Assembly (NCBI GenBank): GCA_019359595.1
Contig: JAHHGZ010000010.1
Span: 62,001 to 126,000 of the forward strand
Length of the DNA: 64,000 nt
Direction: 5' to 3'
From: Cyanomargarita calcarea GSE-NOS-MK-12-04C
GTDB taxonomy: Bacteria > Cyanobacteriota > Cyanobacteriia > Cyanobacteriales > Nostocaceae
Shown here: positions 41,683 through 50,180 of the stretch, piece after piece
How positions within the stretch are numbered: position 1 is the stretch's first letter
Layout of the letters: each line of letters begins with the position of its first letter
The notes under the pieces: generated by a model
What the model saw: the letters and a program-made list of their open reading frames with translations, nothing else
Database searches by the model: none
What the model was told of the DNA's origin: nothing
Program-made: the position numbers and the translations under genes

Positions 41683-42017
41683 AAAACGATGTCACACTCA
41701 AACTCTTAGAGATGTGATACATTCGCGCAAAGTTTCGGGTTGCCTGTGCAGCAGCACGGAATAAAGCACGACGTTCTGTAATACCAGTAGTTTGTTGTTG
41801 GCAGTCCGTCAAATAGCTGCGTCAAATAGTCAAAGCTACGGCTCGTCGCAATCCTGTATTTCCATCAAGGTGCTTGTAGATTGCGGGAGGTTTAATCCCC
41901 AATTCCCGTGACCCTATTTACAGCCAAAGCCCCTTCCTCTTCTTTATCTAGACATGCGATCGCGGCATTAATCACATCTTGCTGTGCCAAGGATTTTTCT
42001 TTAACTGGACGACCCAT
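41683..42017 (-). pseudogene. TetR-family regulator, multiply frameshifted
   Basis: ATG at 42017 starts MGRPVKEKSLAQQDVINAAI, a TetR N-terminus. After about 40 codons the frame breaks; another frame continues with GIKPPAIYKHLDGNTGLRRA, the recognition helix, and a third carries TERRALFRAAAQATRNFARM. The gene has at least two frameshifts or small indels. It is divergent from the amidase gene, which it may once have regulated. Confidence 0.85.
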
Positions 42018-42070
42018 AGTTGACTTAGTTAATATAATTAACTTTATCAAGAATTACTGGTTTCTTGCTT

Positions 42071-43549
42071 ATGACTAACCTGAATTTTGCTTCTGCTCAT
42101 CAACTAGCGCAGATGATTCGAGAAGGTCAAGTTTCGGCTGTGGAAGTTCTCGACGCTTACCTAGCTCAAATAGCCAAATACAATTTAAAGCTGAATGCTA
42201 TTTGCACTTTGGATGAAGACAATGCCTGTACCAGAGCTAAATTTGCAGATGAAGCTTTAGCCAGGGGAGAAAATTGGGGTGTTTTACATGGCCTTCCCAT
42301 CACCATCAAAGATATTTTTGAAACAGAAGGACTACGTACTACTGCGGGGTATATTCCTCTCAAAGATTATGTTCCTCAACAGGATGCCACGGCCGTTGCT
42401 AGGTTGCGAGCTGCGGGAGCAGTGATTTTGGGAAAAACCAACATGGCAGAATTAGCTGGTGATTACCAAAGTACCAATTCCCTGTTCCCACGAGCGAATA
42501 ATCCTTGGAATATTGAATACACTCCTGGGGGTAGTTCCGGAGGTAGTGCTGCTGCGGTTGCTGCTGGACTTTCAGCGTTAGATTTAGGCAATGATTTTGG
42601 GGGTTCGGTACGTCAACCCGCTCATTTCTGCGGTGTGTATGGCTTGAAACCGACCGACCGTCGCATTTCCACAGCAGGAACAATTCCAGAAGTACCGGGA
42701 ATGCGGATATGTCTGCGACAAATGATGACTGTGGGTTGTTTTGCCCGTTCCCTGGAAGATATCCGACTGTGTTTTTCCTTAATTGCAGGTGCCGATATTC
42801 GTCGTCCAGATGTGCCACCAATTCCTCTAGATGCACCCTCTAACAAATCTTGGCAGAATTTGAAAATAGCTTGGATTGACGAATGGGAAGAGGTTCCCGT
42901 GAGTAGGGAAACAAAAACGGCAATGCATAATGTTGTTCAGAAATTATCCCAAACAGGAGTACAAATCGAACGTTGGCTTCCCCCCAACTTTAATATTTCC
43001 AATATCCTAAACCTTTATTCCCGGATGGCCGCATACGTCAACAATTATGCCCAACCCAAGGATAAATATAACATTCGTCGGAGCTTGGAGTTAATATTTC
43101 GGACTGCAACCCAAGGTGACAAACAACTGCGAAAATTAGGAGACTTCAGCCGATTTTTACCGGAACTATTAAATCCCAGTCTCAAGGGATATTTTGAGGC
43201 ACTTACAGAACGCGATCGTTTTACTGCCCAAATCGATACAGCATTGGAACCGTGGGATGTGTGGCTCGTTCCTGTTGCTGCTACTCCTGCATTTACCCAT
43301 CGTCCAGCTTGGAGTGCTGTTGATATTGATGGCAAACTTTATCCCCACGCAGTCGCTAACGGAGCTTACACAATGCCATTTAACCTCAGCGGACATCCTG
43401 CTGTAGTCATTCCTATTGGTCAGACTCAGAATGGCTTACCAATGGGAATGCAGATTGTGGGTAAGCGGTGGAGGGAGATAGAAATGTTGGCGATAGCTCA
43501 GGAGATTGATACAGTCATTAATGCTTTCCGAAATCCATCTGGTTACTAA
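42071..43549 (+). CDS. Amidase (amidase-signature family)
   Basis: 492 residues from the ATG at 42071. The Ser-cisSer-Lys catalytic triad is in place: Lys in GLPITIKDIFETEG, Ser in YTPGGSSGGSAAAVAAGL, and the nucleophile Ser in DFGGSVRQPAHFCG. Family members hydrolyse small amides; GatA is ruled out because no gatB/C context and the C-terminus differs. Usual length. Faces away from the ruined TetR gene at 41683-42017, so its control may have been lost. Confidence 0.9.
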   Translation: MTNLNFASAHQLAQMIREGQVSAVEVLDAYLAQIAKYNLKLNAICTLDEDNACTRAKFADEALARGENWGVLHGLPITIKDIFETEGLRTTAGYIPLKDYVPQQDATAVARLRAAGAVILGKTNMAELAGDYQSTNSLFPRANNPWNIEYTPGGSSGGSAAAVAAGLSALDLGNDFGGSVRQPAHFCGVYGLKPTDRRISTAGTIPEVPGMRICLRQMMTVGCFARSLEDIRLCFSLIAGADIRRPDVPPIPLDAPSNKSWQNLKIAWIDEWEEVPVSRETKTAMHNVVQKLSQTGVQIERWLPPNFNISNILNLYSRMAAYVNNYAQPKDKYNIRRSLELIFRTATQGDKQLRKLGDFSRFLPELLNPSLKGYFEALTERDRFTAQIDTALEPWDVWLVPVAATPAFTHRPAWSAVDIDGKLYPHAVANGAYTMPFNLSGHPAVVIPIGQTQNGLPMGMQIVGKRWREIEMLAIAQEIDTVINAFRNPSGY

Positions 43550-43610
43550 ACTTCACGAAGCCGATCAAGGATTGACCCTAGGAATAATTATTGCTAGGTT
43601 AGGAGGTGAA

Positions 43611-43685
43611 ATGAGCAGTGAAGCAGAAAGTTACGCGCTTGGAATTGATTGCCTGCCGCTAAACATAAACTTAGCACACCAGTAA
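43611..43685 (+). CDS. Possible 24-residue peptide
   Basis: ATG at 43611 follows a strong AGGAGGTGA ribosome-binding site. The product starts MSSEAESYALGIDCLPLNI. The frame is open upstream as well, so it may be the tail of a lost gene. Weakly supported. Confidence 0.3.
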   Translation: MSSEAESYALGIDCLPLNINLAHQ

Positions 43686-43698
43686 AAAAAATAATTAA

Positions 43699-43929
43699 AT
43701 GCTAAAAAGTTATGAAGCGATTTATGACAATGGTCGTGTAATATGGCTCACAGAGCAGCCGGAGGTTAGCTCCGCTCGCATTATTGTGACTGTCCTGGCA
43801 GAGAATATTCCTAATGTAGCTCCGATAAAGCGTCGAATTCCTCCTGCGTCAATGGCTGGCAAAGTTAAAATTTTCGGTGATATTGTCAGTCCTATTGTGG
43901 ATGAACAGGACTGGCAATGTCTGAAGTAA
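43699..43929 (+). CDS. Antitoxin of a VapBC-type module
   Basis: 76 residues: MLKSYEAIYDNGRVIWLTEQ is a beta-rich start shared by DUF104/AbrB-like antitoxins of cyanobacterial PIN modules, and AGKVKIFGDIVSPIVDEQDW is the toxin-neutralising tail. The gene overlaps the PIN toxin gene by 13 bases. Confidence 0.8.
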   Translation: MLKSYEAIYDNGRVIWLTEQPEVSSARIIVTVLAENIPNVAPIKRRIPPASMAGKVKIFGDIVSPIVDEQDWQCLK

Positions 43930-44318
43930 TTGTTCTCGACACTCATATTTGGCTGTGGTTTATAAATGCCAACCTGGATCAATTTCCGTCGCACTGGCTC
44001 GATCGAATAGAGACTGCGAATCAAGTTGGTGTTTCTCCAGTATCTTGTTATGAGATTGCTTTGGCTCATAGCCGTGGTCGAATAGAGTTACCATCTACAG
44101 CTCAAGAATGGTTTCAAGGAGCGCTAACAACTGTAGGTATCGAGCTATTTCCTGTCACCGAGGTGATTGCATCTCGTGCTGTTGACTTATCACCTGTCCA
44201 TAAAGATCCTTTTGATCGCTTGATTATTGCAACAGCACTGGTTTATGGAGCAAAGCTAGCCAGTATTGATGGTTTGTTCTCTCAATATTCAGAACTTGAT
44301 GACTGCTTGATAAAGTAA
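43917..44318 (+). CDS. vapC: VapC-type PIN-domain toxin
   Basis: 133 residues. PIN ribonuclease with acidic residues in VIVLDTHIWLWFI, SPVSCYEIALAHSRGRI and KDPFDRLIIATALVYGAKL. All catalytic positions are present. Second gene of the module that starts at 43699. Confidence 0.9.
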   Translation: MSEVIVLDTHIWLWFINANLDQFPSHWLDRIETANQVGVSPVSCYEIALAHSRGRIELPSTAQEWFQGALTTVGIELFPVTEVIASRAVDLSPVHKDPFDRLIIATALVYGAKLASIDGLFSQYSELDDCLIK

Positions 44319-44557
44319 GGGGGCTAATATTGCCCAACGGTCACTTTCTCCCCCTGCTAGAAAGCTCCCTGCTCCTCTGCGGTCTTAATGATAAGTCTTT
44401 AACCGAACACGATATAACCTCTCTACGAAGTAGTTGCACCTCTTCTTTCCTCATTTTTAAATTTCAAAATTAACAAACATATTTATATCGTTTTATAGTT
44501 AATTGCGAACATCTTTATTTAGCTTTATTTTTTATTGACTATATAAACAACAATCAA

Positions 44558-44672
44558 AACATTTAAGCATTCAAATGTCTAAATGCTATGAGTTTTAAAT
44601 ATCTAAACATAATGCCACTAAAATTAAATACTTAAACATCTAGGTGTGCATGAAACATCCAAACATTTAGAC
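44558..44672. repeat. AACAT-rich repeats upstream of parA, candidate centromere or iterons
   Basis: AACAT-containing units start at about 44558, 44606, 44635, 44654 and 44662, several extending to TTTAGAC or TCTAGG. They lie in an AT-rich tract directly before parA. 44566-44587 is a 22-bp imperfect palindrome (AGCATTCA...TAAATGCT) that matches the sites at 47872 and 54670 at 17 of 22 positions. The rest of the 44319-44714 gap has no gene. Confidence 0.5.
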
Positions 44673-44714
44673 GAAAATCCTGGTATTATTTGCAACAACT
44701 ATTTGTCAGAAAAA

Positions 44715-45305
44715 ATGATTATTACTGTTGCAGCATTTAAAGGGGGTGTTGGCAAGTCTACGACTGCGTTACACCTGGCTACATACCTCCAAAACAAGGC
44801 TGATACCCTATTGGTGGACGGTGACTTAAACCGTAGCGCATTAGACTGGTCTAACCGAGGTTCTTTACCTTTTAAAGTAGCTGATGAGAAACAGGGGGTA
44901 AGCCTCGCAAAGCTTTACGAGCATATTGTGATTGATACCCCAGCTAGACCGGAACCAAGTGAACTCAAAACCATTGCTAAAGGATGCGATTTGCTGGTCA
45001 TTCCTACCACACCTGATGCGATCGCTTTAGCGGCAACCCTACAAATGGTTGACGCACTGAAGCAATTAAAGACTAATTACCGAATTTTGTTGACTTTAAT
45101 CCCCCCACATCCAAATAAGGCAGGAGAAGAGGCTAGAACCGCCTTGGAGGGTGCGGGACTACCTATATTCAAGTGGGGGATTAGACGCTTGGCTGTGTTT
45201 CAAAGAGCGGCTTTAGAAGGGGTGCCGGTGAATGCTGTTAAAGACTCAAAAGCGCAAATTGCATGGAGATGTTATGCCGAGATTGGCAAGGAAATTTTAC
45301 CGTGA
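44715..45305 (+). CDS. parA: ParA-family partition ATPase
   Basis: 196 residues from the ATG at 44715; an upstream GTG adds only unconserved residues. Deviant Walker A motif AAFKGGVGKSTTALHLA, TLLVDGDLNRSALDW, and Walker B-like IVIDTPARPEP are intact. It is a short plasmid-type ParA without an N-terminal helix-turn-helix. The next gene starts within its stop codon. Plasmids, ICEs and genomic islands use such genes for segregation. Confidence 0.9.
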   Translation: MIITVAAFKGGVGKSTTALHLATYLQNKADTLLVDGDLNRSALDWSNRGSLPFKVADEKQGVSLAKLYEHIVIDTPARPEPSELKTIAKGCDLLVIPTTPDAIALAATLQMVDALKQLKTNYRILLTLIPPHPNKAGEEARTALEGAGLPIFKWGIRRLAVFQRAALEGVPVNAVKDSKAQIAWRCYAEIGKEILP

Positions 45306-45562
45306 ATAAAAAGAAAAATAGTCGTTTTGATGAGTTGATTGATGCGGCTCGCAGTCGTCAACAAAGGGATAAACAGCAATCATCTGATGAAGATAAGCCG
45401 ACTTCTATAACTAAAAGTACTGACTCTAACTATACTCGTACTACTATTTATCTACCTAAGGATTTGCATCGACGACTGAAGGCAACAGCGGCATCAAAGG
45501 AGCGACAAATGAGCGATATTATGATTGAGTTGGTTGAACAGTGGTTGAAAAATAATGGTTAG
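45302..45562 (+). CDS. Ribbon-helix-helix partner of ParA
   Basis: 86 residues from a GTG start that overlaps the parA stop by 4 bases (GTGA). A charged flexible N-terminus precedes a C-terminal ribbon-helix-helix: YTRTTIYLPKDLHRRLKATA and SDIMIELVEQWL. Small RHH proteins take the ParB role in type Ib partition systems. It could also repress the parA promoter through the upstream repeats. Confidence 0.8.
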   Translation: MNKKKNSRFDELIDAARSRQQRDKQQSSDEDKPTSITKSTDSNYTRTTIYLPKDLHRRLKATAASKERQMSDIMIELVEQWLKNNG

Positions 45563-45642
45563 TGGTTATTGGTTATTGGTTATTGTTATGAATTTTTCAC
45601 TCCTACAACTAACCACTAACAACTAACCACTAACAACTAACT
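45562..45642. repeat. Inverted short tandem repeats
   Basis: GGTTATT heptads on the left (about 45562-45588) and CTAACAA/CTAACCA heptads on the right (about 45603-45642) can pair. Intergenic between the RHH gene and the opposing GerMN gene; may terminate both. Confidence 0.6.
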
Positions 45643-45645
45643 AAA

Positions 45646-46263
45646 TTAAATAGGAATTTCTTCACCTTTTTCAGTGAAGCGGACTTCTTTAATATTCCAT
45701 TGAGCATTGCTTGTTAAGGTTTTGCGGAGACTACCAAATAAAGCAAATTGTTCGCAACTCGAAAGTGAGGTGAATTGCCGCTTTGATTCCGGAGAGATGC
45801 GTAAATCAACTGTGGCAACACCATCTTTGACGTTGACGCGATATCCAGATAAGCTAAAGTCGGCTGTATCTCGTTGTTCTATTACTTTACCCACTGCATT
45901 TGCCACAGGTTCCCCGGCTGGCACTTTGATTTCTTTTCCTACCAATTCTTGACATTGAGGGTCACTTGTGTATACTGTAACATTAGTGCTTTTGCCTAGG
46001 GCTTTGGAACCGTCAGGAGTTAATTCTGGTGTACTTTGGGTAGAAAGCTTGGATTTGGCTCTGAGTTGAGCCATGCTGGGGCTAGGAGTTGCGTTCGCAG
46101 TTGGGCTAGGTTGGGAACTGGGGGTTGAAAATGGGACACTGTTGCTTTGTGTGACATTATTTCGAGAGTTAGGATTAGAACTACAACTGCTGATACCCCC
46201 AGCGATCGCTACAAAAATCAGGGGGAACAAATATTTTTTGTTAATGTTCATAATTTTGCTCAT
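45646..46263 (-). CDS. GerMN-domain lipoprotein
   Basis: 205 residues; the true start may be the ATG at 46251. Lipobox in FVAIAGGISSCSSNPN, then a Ser/Pro-rich linker and a C-terminal GerMN domain (VTVYTSDPQCQELVGKEI, FSLSGYRVNVKDGVATVDLR, EVRFTEKGEEIP). Probably anchored in a membrane and cell-wall facing. It is oriented against its neighbours and does not look like part of the plasmid-like block. Confidence 0.85.
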   Translation of the reverse strand: MSKIMNINKKYLFPLIFVAIAGGISSCSSNPNSRNNVTQSNSVPFSTPSSQPSPTANATPSPSMAQLRAKSKLSTQSTPELTPDGSKALGKSTNVTVYTSDPQCQELVGKEIKVPAGEPVANAVGKVIEQRDTADFSLSGYRVNVKDGVATVDLRISPESKRQFTSLSSCEQFALFGSLRKTLTSNAQWNIKEVRFTEKGEEIPI

Positions 46264-46397
46264 AAATTTTGGCAGATGGGTTTCTCTATCAACTTCACTG
46301 TTTTTGGGATGAAATCCGCATGAAATTTTGGCTCGTGAGCAATGCGAAATCTGACCTTTATTGGGTCTAAAATTCAGAAATAGTCAGTTTATAGCGT

Positions 46398-47864
46398 ATG
46401 AGTAAGCAACCAAGCATTTACGATCCACGGAAAGCCGAATGGGATGGGATATCAATTGACCAATGGGAACCATCCAAGTGGAAGCAGTGGAAAGCTAAAG
46501 AAAATTCAGCTTCGGAGTGTGTAAAGAGCGAGCGTGAGTACCTGAGAATCAAACACGCAGTTGTTCAAGCTAACACTGCTTTAAGTTTAGATAGAGTCAA
46601 AATTAAACTAAAGCTAACCAGTTTTAAATCTATCGGTTTACAAGGTACATTTCCATGCAAACCTGGGGATACGGGAAAAGATGGTAGTGCTAATAGACAG
46701 TATACCATTTCTCTGGGTCACGTAGCCAATGATGTTGGTATCAAGATAGCAGTAAATAAGGCAAGGGAATTAGATTTATTGTTAGTTACAAAACAATTTG
46801 TCTGGACTCTTGAACTCATGGGTAAACAAGCCCAGAAATTACCTATATCTGAAGAGAAAAAACCGAAAAAACTTATTCAGGAATTAATCGAAGATTACGA
46901 ACGTGAGTTTTGGAAAACTCATGAAAGAAATCGTCAAGGAGTTCGTACTTGGGAAAGCCATTATATCAGGCATTTAAAAAAGTTACCGTCAGATGTGCCA
47001 CTATCTTTGGAAGCTTTGGAATCAGCGCTGTTGAAGACGAAACCCAATACTTCAGCGAGATTTTTTTTAGCTTGGCAACTGAAAAAGTTTTGCGATTTTT
47101 GCGGAATTGATCCCGGGAAAACAATTAGTTCTTATGCAACTCCCAAACCTCATCCTAGTTTGCGGAGGATTCCCTCTGATGAAGAAATTATTCAAGCTTT
47201 TCATAATATCGGAATGCCATTATCACCTTATGCCAGTAAGGAGAATATTACCCTACCCGAACAATGGCAATGGGCTTATGGAATGTTGGCTACTTATGGC
47301 TTAAGACCGCATGAATTATTTGCTGTTGATTTAGAAGCTTTTGTAACCAGCACGAATAGTTTTCATTTACTAATTATTAACCCCAGTTTAACGGATGGGA
47401 CGAAGACTGGTGAGCGCAATTGTGGAATTCCGCCATTATATCCTCACTGGGTGGAGTTGTTTGATTTAAAGAATGTTAAATCACCATTTAATGAGGGAAC
47501 TCTGAGTAACAGAACAGCAAAGATTCAAATTAGATTTAGAAATACTGATATAAATTTTAGACCTTACGATTTACGTCATGCTTATGCAATCCGGGGACAT
47601 CGTTTAAGGGTGCCGATTAAGACGATGGCTGATTATATGGGACATAGTGTCAATGAGCATACCAAGACTTATCAAAGATGGATGAGTGAGGATGCGAATT
47701 TAGAGATTTATAAGGAGGTGGTGATTCACAGACAAGGGACGAGTAAGGAAGCGATGAAGGAGAGGATTCGGGAGTTGGAAGCGGAGAATTTAGCCCTGAA
47801 GGCTGAGAATGAGACGTTGAAGGGGATTTTGATTAAACACCAGATGGGTGAATTTTTGAGGTAG
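46398..47864 (+). CDS. Tyrosine recombinase / integrase
   Basis: 488 residues. C-terminal catalytic domain: Arg I in YGLRPHELFAVDLEAF, Arg II in FRPYDLRHAYAIRGHR, His in DYMGHSVNEH and the nucleophile Tyr in TKTYQRWM. A helical core-binding domain precedes it and a leucine-zipper-like coiled coil (ELEAENLALKAENETLK) ends it. The stop codon directly abuts a 36-bp palindrome (47865-47900). Likely integrates or rearranges the ParA-bearing block. Confidence 0.9.
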   Translation: MSKQPSIYDPRKAEWDGISIDQWEPSKWKQWKAKENSASECVKSEREYLRIKHAVVQANTALSLDRVKIKLKLTSFKSIGLQGTFPCKPGDTGKDGSANRQYTISLGHVANDVGIKIAVNKARELDLLLVTKQFVWTLELMGKQAQKLPISEEKKPKKLIQELIEDYEREFWKTHERNRQGVRTWESHYIRHLKKLPSDVPLSLEALESALLKTKPNTSARFFLAWQLKKFCDFCGIDPGKTISSYATPKPHPSLRRIPSDEEIIQAFHNIGMPLSPYASKENITLPEQWQWAYGMLATYGLRPHELFAVDLEAFVTSTNSFHLLIINPSLTDGTKTGERNCGIPPLYPHWVELFDLKNVKSPFNEGTLSNRTAKIQIRFRNTDINFRPYDLRHAYAIRGHRLRVPIKTMADYMGHSVNEHTKTYQRWMSEDANLEIYKEVVIHRQGTSKEAMKERIRELEAENLALKAENETLKGILIKHQMGEFLR

Positions 47865-47900
47865 TCTTCATGGCATCTAAACATCTAGATGCCATGAAGA
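47865..47900. repeat. Palindromic candidate recombination site, copy R1
   Basis: Arms TCTTCATGGCATCTA and TAGATGCCATGAAGA (15 bp, perfect) flank the 6-base spacer AACATC. Inverted arms with a 6-8 bp spacer are the layout of tyrosine-recombinase core sites. It begins at the base after the integrase stop. The inner 20 bp recur at 54671-54690 in opposite orientation. It could instead be a terminator, although no T run follows. Confidence 0.6.
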
Positions 47901-47961
47901 TTACTTGAATGTTTAGATGTTATGCTGACAGAGATTATAAATCGAATGGCATCAAGAAAAG

Positions 47962-48071
47962 CCCTGAAATAAATTTCGGGCTAAAAGCTTAAACCCGTTA
48001 AAACGGGTTAAAACTGTTATTCTAGTTAGCTTTAGCTAACTTTAGCTTTTAGCCCGAAATTTATTTCAGGG
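47962..48071. repeat. MITE-like element with 28-bp perfect terminal inverted repeats
   Basis: Each end reads CCCTGAAATAAATTTCGGGC then TAAAAGCT inward, perfectly inverted. The centre includes a smaller palindrome (AACCCGTT AAAACGGGTT). No coding capacity. It lies just after the candidate recombination site. Confidence 0.85.
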
Positions 48072-48101
48072 GTATTGAAAAAATAGTTACTTATGGTGTA
48101 A

Positions 48102-48569
48102 ATGATGACTAGCACGACACTTAACACACAAAATCCTGAAGTTATTAAAAGTTATATTTCTCTCTTACTAGAGCAGTTAACTATTGATTATAAAAATACT
48201 AAGGAAGAGCGAAAAAATATTGCTTCTTTGCCGTTTGCATCTGATGAAGAATTTACAGTTTTAGAGGAAATCGAACTGCTGACGGTGGATATTAGGGGTT
48301 ATGCAAGTCAAATTTTAGTCACGGGTATGGTTCAAAATCAACAACAAGCAATTGAGCGGTTGCAGTCTATGAGGGTTACTGATATACCAACTATTGCTCA
48401 GTTTTACCTGGAAGCAAATGATGATTATCGACAAATAAAGGCTTATATTCGACTTTTAGATTATATGCGATGCCCTTGGCAACCATCTTCGATGGTATCG
48501 CTTCTTCTAGAATATGTATATTTTAAAGATGTTATGACAAACATAGGGAATCAAAAATTACTAAGATAA
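48102..48569 (+). CDS. Hypothetical helical protein with a foreign C-terminus
   Basis: 155 residues. The first 125 look native: helical, ending IKAYIRLLDYMR. The last 30 residues are encoded by a GCGATGCC...GGTATCGC dispersed repeat (about 48467-48510) and then by a PIN-toxin remnant. The native part has a degraded second copy at 50453-50525. Family unknown. The original stop was probably just after the DYMR segment. Confidence 0.6.
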   Translation: MMTSTTLNTQNPEVIKSYISLLLEQLTIDYKNTKEERKNIASLPFASDEEFTVLEEIELLTVDIRGYASQILVTGMVQNQQQAIERLQSMRVTDIPTIAQFYLEANDDYRQIKAYIRLLDYMRCPWQPSSMVSLLLEYVYFKDVMTNIGNQKLLR

Positions 48570-48665
48570 AATTCACTTCTTTGTAGAAATCGTATTCAAA
48601 AAGATGTGCGAATTCCAATAATTGCTCTTTCAGTTAATTTTTCCAAATCCCTAATTTATGTTCAC
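48549..48665 (+). pseudogene. Remnant of a PIN-domain (VapC) toxin gene
   Basis: The DNA matches the intact PIN gene at 54144-54581 closely: TCAAAAATTACTAAGA, ATCGTATTCAAAAAGATGTG, ATTGCTCTTTCAGTTAAT versus the same stretches at 54408-54500. Stops and a deletion break the frame (NRIQKDVRIPIIALSVN is the readable piece). It overlaps the end of the gene at 48102 and of the truncated parE. Confidence 0.75.
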
Positions 48666-48786
48666 AACGAAGGTCAAATTGGCGGAAAAATTTTTCTCCC
48701 GCTTCAATACTCCTAGCACTGTAATAGTCTGCAATTTCCTTGAGGTCTTGGGTAGCAAGAACGTTAATTATATATAGACGAGTCAT
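48634..48786 (-). pseudogene. ParE toxin gene truncated after 50 codons
   Basis: Starts in the ATGA overlap with the parD stop. MTRLYIINVLATQDLKEIAD and YYSARSIEAGEKFFRQFD are a normal ParE N-terminus, but after DLRCEHK the sequence runs into the PIN-toxin remnant and stops. About half of the toxin, including the catalytic sheet, is missing. Confidence 0.85.
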
Positions 48787-49049
48787 TCTTGCCGAGAGCG
48801 TGCGTGTTTGAACTGTTCAAAAATTTGGTTTACGAAAGTTTTTCCATCAACAGGTGGAGTATGTTCGCTTACTGCAATTGCAGCATCTATTTTTTCTCGT
48901 ACAGAGTTTATCCAGTCCGAGTCTGCTTGCTCATATTCATCAAGTAGCCTAAAAGCAAACTCCAGTATTTCTTGGGCAGTGCTATATTTGCCTGTTTGCA
49001 GTTTAGCTTGAATGAATTGTTCTTGCTCTTGTGTAAGTATAATGCTCAT
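48783..49049 (-). CDS. parD: ParD-like antitoxin without a working toxin
   Basis: 88 residues. MSIILTQEQEQFIQAKLQTG, STAQEILEFAFRLLDEYEQ are the ribbon-helix-helix of ParD, and the remainder is the toxin-binding tail. Its partner toxin is truncated immediately downstream, so it persists as an orphan antitoxin or autoregulator. Confidence 0.85.
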   Translation of the reverse strand: MSIILTQEQEQFIQAKLQTGKYSTAQEILEFAFRLLDEYEQADSDWINSVREKIDAAIAVSEHTPPVDGKTFVNQIFEQFKHARSRQE

Positions 49050-49141
49050 CGCGTTTACTTCTACCGTTTGCTTTATATTTTAACAAAGCTTTGCGCGTGG
49101 CCATGAATAATGATATAAAAATAAGGATAATATCTATATCT

Positions 49142-49180
49142 ATGAAAAAGCTTGATATCTCCTTGCCTGAACAAATATAA
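49142..49180 (+). pseudogene. 12-codon remnant of an antitoxin gene
   Basis: MKKLDISLPEQI followed by TAA. The same start with its upstream AAGGATAAT...ATCTATG context is found at 56265-56335, where it reads MEKLDISLP. These are the first codons of a ParD-type antitoxin whose body is gone. Confidence 0.6.
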
Positions 49181-49191
49181 GCATTTATAGT

Positions 49192-49818
49192 TCAAACGCT
49201 CGCAATTTTAATCAATTTCTTAAAAATTTTCAACACATCATACAAATCATTACCAGGGTTACGCATTGAAAAAACTTTTGATGTTGCGTATTGATTAATA
49301 TCACCTTTAACTAACTTGATAAAAATAAATTCACTACCCGTTGCAATCATTCCAAAAGTCGGCTTCTCAATGGTGGGACTGCCAAGCATATACGCAAGTA
49401 TTTGCGCTAGTCCGGATTCAATTGAAAAGGATGCTTTTTTTGACTCAATAATCATTACCCAGAGTTGGTCGCACAAAACCAAAGTATCGATGCGACCTTT
49501 GACAATAATATCTTTGTCGGCGACTTCGATATCAATTGATTCTTCCGATTTGACGTAGAATGGTGCAAGGTAAAAATCACCGATAAAAAGCAACGGGTCA
49601 GTTATTGCTTGACGAACCACTCCTTCTAGTAATGGTGGATAATTAAGCAGGTTAAAATAACCTTCTTTAATTTTATCCAGCAGTTGTTTGTCATAGTCGG
49701 TCAATTCTGATAAATCGTGTTGCCATTCACAGAAGAAGTCAGGTTCTCGGACTAGTTGAATGCCGAAGTTGTCTATCAGATAACGAAGGTTGATGTCTCT
49801 TGCTTGAATTGTCTGCAT
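49192..49818 (-). CDS. PD-(D/E)XK nuclease-like protein (HsdR N-terminal type)
   Basis: 208 residues. The core GRIDTLVLCDQLWVMIIESKKA contains the Asp and the Glu-x-Lys of the PD-(D/E)XK nuclease fold, as in the N-terminal domain of type I restriction subunit R. No helicase or methylase domain is present here or nearby, so it is a stand-alone member; such genes are common and uncharacterised in cyanobacteria. Confidence 0.8.
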   Translation of the reverse strand: MQTIQARDINLRYLIDNFGIQLVREPDFFCEWQHDLSELTDYDKQLLDKIKEGYFNLLNYPPLLEGVVRQAITDPLLFIGDFYLAPFYVKSEESIDIEVADKDIIVKGRIDTLVLCDQLWVMIIESKKASFSIESGLAQILAYMLGSPTIEKPTFGMIATGSEFIFIKLVKGDINQYATSKVFSMRNPGNDLYDVLKIFKKLIKIASV

Positions 49819-49982
49819 GGTCGTTTTTCGCTCACCTTTAACTGATTCCTTCCTTCCTAACTGTAACGCTTTTACAATGCCGCTATCCCTAGTGCATTAG
49901 GGCAGTAGTCAAGAGCATTGTCATGTAAAGGTTTTATCTGATTGTGACTGGCTACAACATTTACCCTAGAATCGTTGGGTTG

Positions 49983-50180
49983 CTAAACAGTTGTTCTTTC
50001 ATAACGCAATATTTCCTTAATGACCACTTGGCAGCGCTTGCTAGCATCGTATGCTTGACGCATCAACATTTTACCTTGCTCGCGGTCTGTAGCATGAACT
50101 TGGTTCGCTTGCCGACTATACTCAGCAGCAAGATGACCAAGTTCCTTAGCACGTGATTTTAGTTCTTCTAAGGTTTTCAT
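49983..50180 (-). CDS. Small helical protein, unknown
   Basis: 65 residues, entirely helical and charged (TLEELKSRAKELGHLAAEYS, KMLMRQAYDASKRCQVVIKE). It overlaps the end of the upstream gene by 4 bases (ATGA), so both are made from one transcript. No family recognised. Confidence 0.6.
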   Translation of the reverse strand: MKTLEELKSRAKELGHLAAEYSRQANQVHATDREQGKMLMRQAYDASKRCQVVIKEILRYERTTV

